In this document: positions 62,114-64,000 of the stretch, piece by piece | How the letters are laid out: each line of letters begins with the position of its first letter | Numbering within the stretch: position 1 is the first letter of the stretch | From: JAJKJG01 sp036556825 | GTDB lineage: Bacteria; Pseudomonadota; Alphaproteobacteria; Rhizobiales; Beijerinckiaceae | Reading direction: 5' to 3' | Length of the DNA: 64,000 nucleotides | NCBI GenBank assembly: GCA_036556825.1 | Contig: DATBIR010000147.1 | Coordinates: 1-64,000 of the forward strand | Notes under the pieces: model-generated | Told to the model about the DNA's origin: nothing | The model's database searches: none | What the model saw: the letters and a program-made list of their open reading frames with translations, nothing else | Position numbers and translations under genes: made by a program

Positions 62114-63047
62114 GCCGGGCAGGGCGGGGGCCAACCCCGCCCCGCTTGAGCTCCAGCGTCGCCCAGCCTTCGAGCTCGGAGCGACGCAGCAGCATCAGGC
62201 CCTGGGCCGCATAGGCGGCCGCCACCTGCCGCACATCCCGCGCCAGCAGCCCCGACAGAACCAACACCCCATCCGCCGCCAGGACCCGCGCCAGGGCGGG
62301 CGCCAGGCGCATCAGTGGCCTCGCCAGGATATTGGCGAGCACGACGTCGAAATGCCTGGTCCGGTTGGCCGCCCCGTGACGGACCCCCGGGGCCGCATAG
62401 AACCGCACCAGAGCCCCAACTCCATTCAGTCTGGCATTCGCCTTGGCCACGTCGACGGCAATGCGGTCGATATCGCCGGCCACGACCGGCCGCCTGGTCG
62501 CCATGGCGGCGGCGAAGGCCAGAATGCCCGTTCCCGTTCCGACGTCGAGCAGGTGCCGCGGACGCCGCCGAGCGAGCTGGCGGGCGAGGGCCAGCAGCAC
62601 GCCCCTGGTCGTTCCGTGATGGCCGGTGCCGAACGCCAGCGCTGCCTCGATCTCGATGGCGAGGTCGTTGGGGCGGCGCTCTTGGCGGTCATGAGCGCCG
62701 TGGACAAGGAAGCGCCCGGCCCGTACCGGCCTCAAGCCTTCCAGCGAGCATTTCACCCAATCCTTTTGCGCCAGCGTCTCGAAGATCGCCGCATCGACCG
62801 TTTCGCCGACGATCGGCCGCGCGAGGTCGCGGATCGCCGCCTCGTCAGGCGCGCTGGCAAAATATGCCTCTAGCAGCCACGAGCCGCCGTCCTCACTCTC
62901 AAACGCGGCGACAGCGGTCTCGGCCGGGTCGAACACCTCGCCCAACAGGTCGGTGAGGGTGCGCGCCGAACGCTCGTCGGTCGCCAGCCGCATCACGTGC
63001 GTCGGGCGGTTCGGATGCAAGCCTTCGAGCATGGCGGCGCTTAGCAC
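61995..63047 (-). CDS. prmA: Ribosomal protein L11 methyltransferase-like protein with aberrant C-terminal extension
   Basis: A 350-residue frame. Residues about 1-300 are PrmA: an N-terminal substrate domain (about 15-110), a methyltransferase domain with EIEAALAFGTGHHGTTRGVL, SAM loop LLDVGTGTGILAFAAAMATR and FDVVLANILARPLMRLAPAL. The family usually ends near WATLELKRG (about nt 62145). Here the frame runs on for about 50 Arg/Pro/Gly-rich residues that are the mirror of the small gene on the other strand. The extension is probably meaningless read-through after loss of the normal stop. ATG 63032 is an alternative start. Enzymatic core appears intact. Confidence 0.9.
   Translation of the reverse strand: MLSAAMLEGLHPNRPTHVMRLATDERSARTLTDLLGEVFDPAETAVAAFESEDGGSWLLEAYFASAPDEAAIRDLARPIVGETVDAAIFETLAQKDWVKCSLEGLRPVRAGRFLVHGAHDRQERRPNDLAIEIEAALAFGTGHHGTTRGVLLALARQLARRRPRHLLDVGTGTGILAFAAAMATRRPVVAGDIDRIAVDVAKANARLNGVGALVRFYAAPGVRHGAANRTRHFDVVLANILARPLMRLAPALARVLAADGVLVLSGLLARDVRQVAAAYAAQGLMLLRRSELEGWATLELKRGGVGPRPARLTSRRTGSGAGIRGAASGPRPGNPAAKRRTRPRRARRSG
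62122..62142. terminator. GC-rich hairpin between the small gene and the prmA core
   Basis: GGGCGGGG (62122-62129) and CCCCGCCC (62135-62142) form an 8-bp perfect stem with loop GCCAA. It lies 9 bp after the small gene's stop and just at the usual end of prmA, so it may serve both strands, but neither side has a T-run. Confidence 0.5.
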
Positions 63048-63140
63048 CGCTCGGGCCGCGTGTCACGGGCGTGACAGGCGGCAGCCGCTGATCGTTACGA
63101 GGGCCGATTGCGCGCTGCCGGTTGACTGGCGGCGAGCCGG

Positions 63141-63386
63141 TCAGGCGGCGAGCGCCCGCGGCCCGCCCTTCGCCCCGGCAAAGAACAGCACATAGCCCTT
63201 GCGTCGCGCGCTGCAGCGAGCGCTGGAGTCGCGAAATCCCGACACCGCCTGCGCGTCCGCCAGGCGTCCGGCAAAACGCCAGCGCCCGTCGACACTGGGC
63301 GGCACGGGGCAATCTTCAGGAACCGCGCAATAGAGATCCGTCTTCACTCTATGGGCGAACAGATTATAGGCACATGCAAATGTCAT
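63141..63386 (-). CDS. Small hypothetical protein, conserved-looking
   Basis: An 81-residue protein starting at ATG 63386 (MTFACAYNLFAHRVKTDLYC, then AVPEDCPVPPSVDGRWRF). It has four Cys, a DLYCAVPED motif, a GRW-FAG core and a Gly-Phe-Phe ending (GYVLFFAGAKGGPRALAA). This pattern resembles a family of about 80-residue proteins of unknown function in Hyphomicrobiales. The longer frame to 63524 is unlikely. It lies 93 bp upstream of prmA in the same direction. Confidence 0.6.
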   Translation of the reverse strand: MTFACAYNLFAHRVKTDLYCAVPEDCPVPPSVDGRWRFAGRLADAQAVSGFRDSSARCSARRKGYVLFFAGAKGGPRALAA

Positions 63387-63576
63387 TTTGAAATGCCTCC
63401 CCCGCTGACGCTGCAACATGGCGCCCTCATGAAATCGGGGCGACCGGGGGCCTCGCTCCGCCGCTTGCGGACAGGTCCGTTGCGTCAGCGAATCAGCATC
63501 GCAAGATTCGCCGCTCAGCCGCATTCACGTAAATCAATCGTGGCTGTTGGCGCGCAGGGCAGAACACCACCATAAG

Positions 63577-63682
63577 CCCTCATCCTGAGGAGCCCGCGCC
63601 CTCTCGCCGGATAGCGCAGGTTGACGTCCATCAACTGGAGCATCCTGAGGATGCCGTCTTCGACGACTCCTCAGGACGAGGG
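63577..63682 (+). repeat. Intergenic palindromic repeat of the CCCTCATCCTGAGGAG type
   Basis: CCCTCATCCTGAGGAG at 63577-63592 faces CTCCTCAGGACGAGGG at 63667-63682, with an internal CATCCTGAGGATG palindrome (63640-63652). This matches a repeat widely scattered between genes in Bradyrhizobium relatives. It could form a large hairpin in RNA. It lies 63 bp upstream of the SRAP gene. Confidence 0.75.
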
Positions 63683-63745
63683 CCTGATTGGTGCGCAACG
63701 CCGGCTACTGACAATCGCTGCGCTAATCGTTATCTCGCTTCGGTC

Positions 63746-64000
63746 ATGTGCGGGCGCGTCGTTCAGAAGAGCAGGCCGGGCGAGCTCAGTCTCGCCATCG
63801 TCGACGGGCTCGAGGATCGCGACAACCGTTGGTCGAACGTGCCGCCACGCTACAATGGCGCGCCGAGCCAGGACCTGTGGATCATCCGGCGCAACCCGCA
63901 CACCGGCGAGCGCTCGCTCGACCTGCTGCGCTGGGGGCTGATTCCGCATTTCTGCAGCGACAAGCCGAAGCCCCCTCCGATCAACGCCGCGGCCGAGACG
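63746..64000 (+). CDS. SOS response-associated peptidase family protein (SRAP/YedK), 5' part
   Basis: Frame open from ATG 63746 to the right edge (85 residues). It begins MCGRVVQKSRPGELSLAIVD, so Cys2 would be the catalytic residue after Met removal. SRAP proteins form a thiazolidine link with abasic sites in single-stranded DNA. Further signature pieces are NVPPRYNGAPSQDLWIIRRN and LDLLRWGLIPHFC, and the conserved INAAAET ends the visible part. No LexA box is seen upstream. The C-terminal half, with the catalytic Glu and His, lies outside the window. Confidence 0.88.
   Translation, partial: MCGRVVQKSRPGELSLAIVDGLEDRDNRWSNVPPRYNGAPSQDLWIIRRNPHTGERSLDLLRWGLIPHFCSDKPKPPPINAAAET

Overview
This window looks like chromosomal housekeeping DNA from a GC-rich alphaproteobacterium, most likely of the order Hyphomicrobiales (Rhizobiales). 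The evidence is: a DUF2497/PopZ-type polar protein; a fused ArsR-methyltransferase regulator beside metF and metH; an AMP nucleosidase; OpgC; a thiO-thiS-thiG-thiE operon behind a TPP riboswitch; the gene order of the division and cell-wall cluster; and short palindromic intergenic repeats of the kind common in Bradyrhizobium relatives. Genus cannot be fixed from sequence alone. I see no prophage, intact insertion sequence, CRISPR array or large transferred island.

Layout. 1-530: the tail of an unidentified gene, then tRNA-Asn (minus) and tRNA-Cys (plus). 771-6697: an isoaspartyl methyltransferase-like gene, a TolC-type outer membrane channel, a PopZ-like protein and valS. 6698-7736: a decayed stretch with remnants of a DUF2459 gene and a metallo-beta-lactamase-fold gene. 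7737-13499: a PRC-barrel protein, then a likely cell-surface glycan cluster (OpgC-like acyltransferase, SGNH hydrolase, flippase, GNAT protein). 13522-17238: trmO, amn, a stand-alone B3/B4-domain protein and a DMT transporter. 17344-23076: a methionine-cycle operon, sahR-like regulator-metF-metH, with a perfect 20-bp palindromic operator over its promoter. 23179-25898 (minus): thiO-thiS-thiG-thiE under a TPP riboswitch that carries the thiO ribosome binding site. 25944-32421 (minus): TerC-CBS protein, a MacAB-like tripartite exporter, a peptidoglycan amidase and a glycine-zipper lipoprotein.

32666-58906 is the core of the window. The RNase P RNA is followed by a complete dcw cluster: mraZ-rsmH-ftsL-ftsI-murE-murF-mraY-murD-ftsW-murG-murC-murB, a 229-bp gap, then ddl-ftsQ-ftsA-ftsZ. 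After it come lpxC, bamD, recN and ligA. Most dcw neighbours overlap by 1-4 bases, so they are probably translationally coupled. Together they build lipid II, flip and polymerise it at the septum, and assemble the Z ring; lpxC and bamD link this to outer-membrane biogenesis. Three 10-bp direct repeats with an ATCCC core upstream of mraZ are a likely MraZ operator.

58910-64000: azlCD amino-acid exporter, an aminopeptidase P (minus), a small conserved-looking 40-codon gene lying wholly antisense to an abnormal 3' extension of prmA, a small hypothetical gene, an intergenic palindromic repeat, and the 5' end of a SRAP (YedK/HMCES-type) gene cut by the window edge.

I found no clearly unprecedented system. 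The best leads are the surface-glycan acylation cluster, the MacA-like adaptor with an inserted CpxP/Spy-like helical segment, the SahR-type methionine operon, and the prmA/small-ORF antisense overlap.
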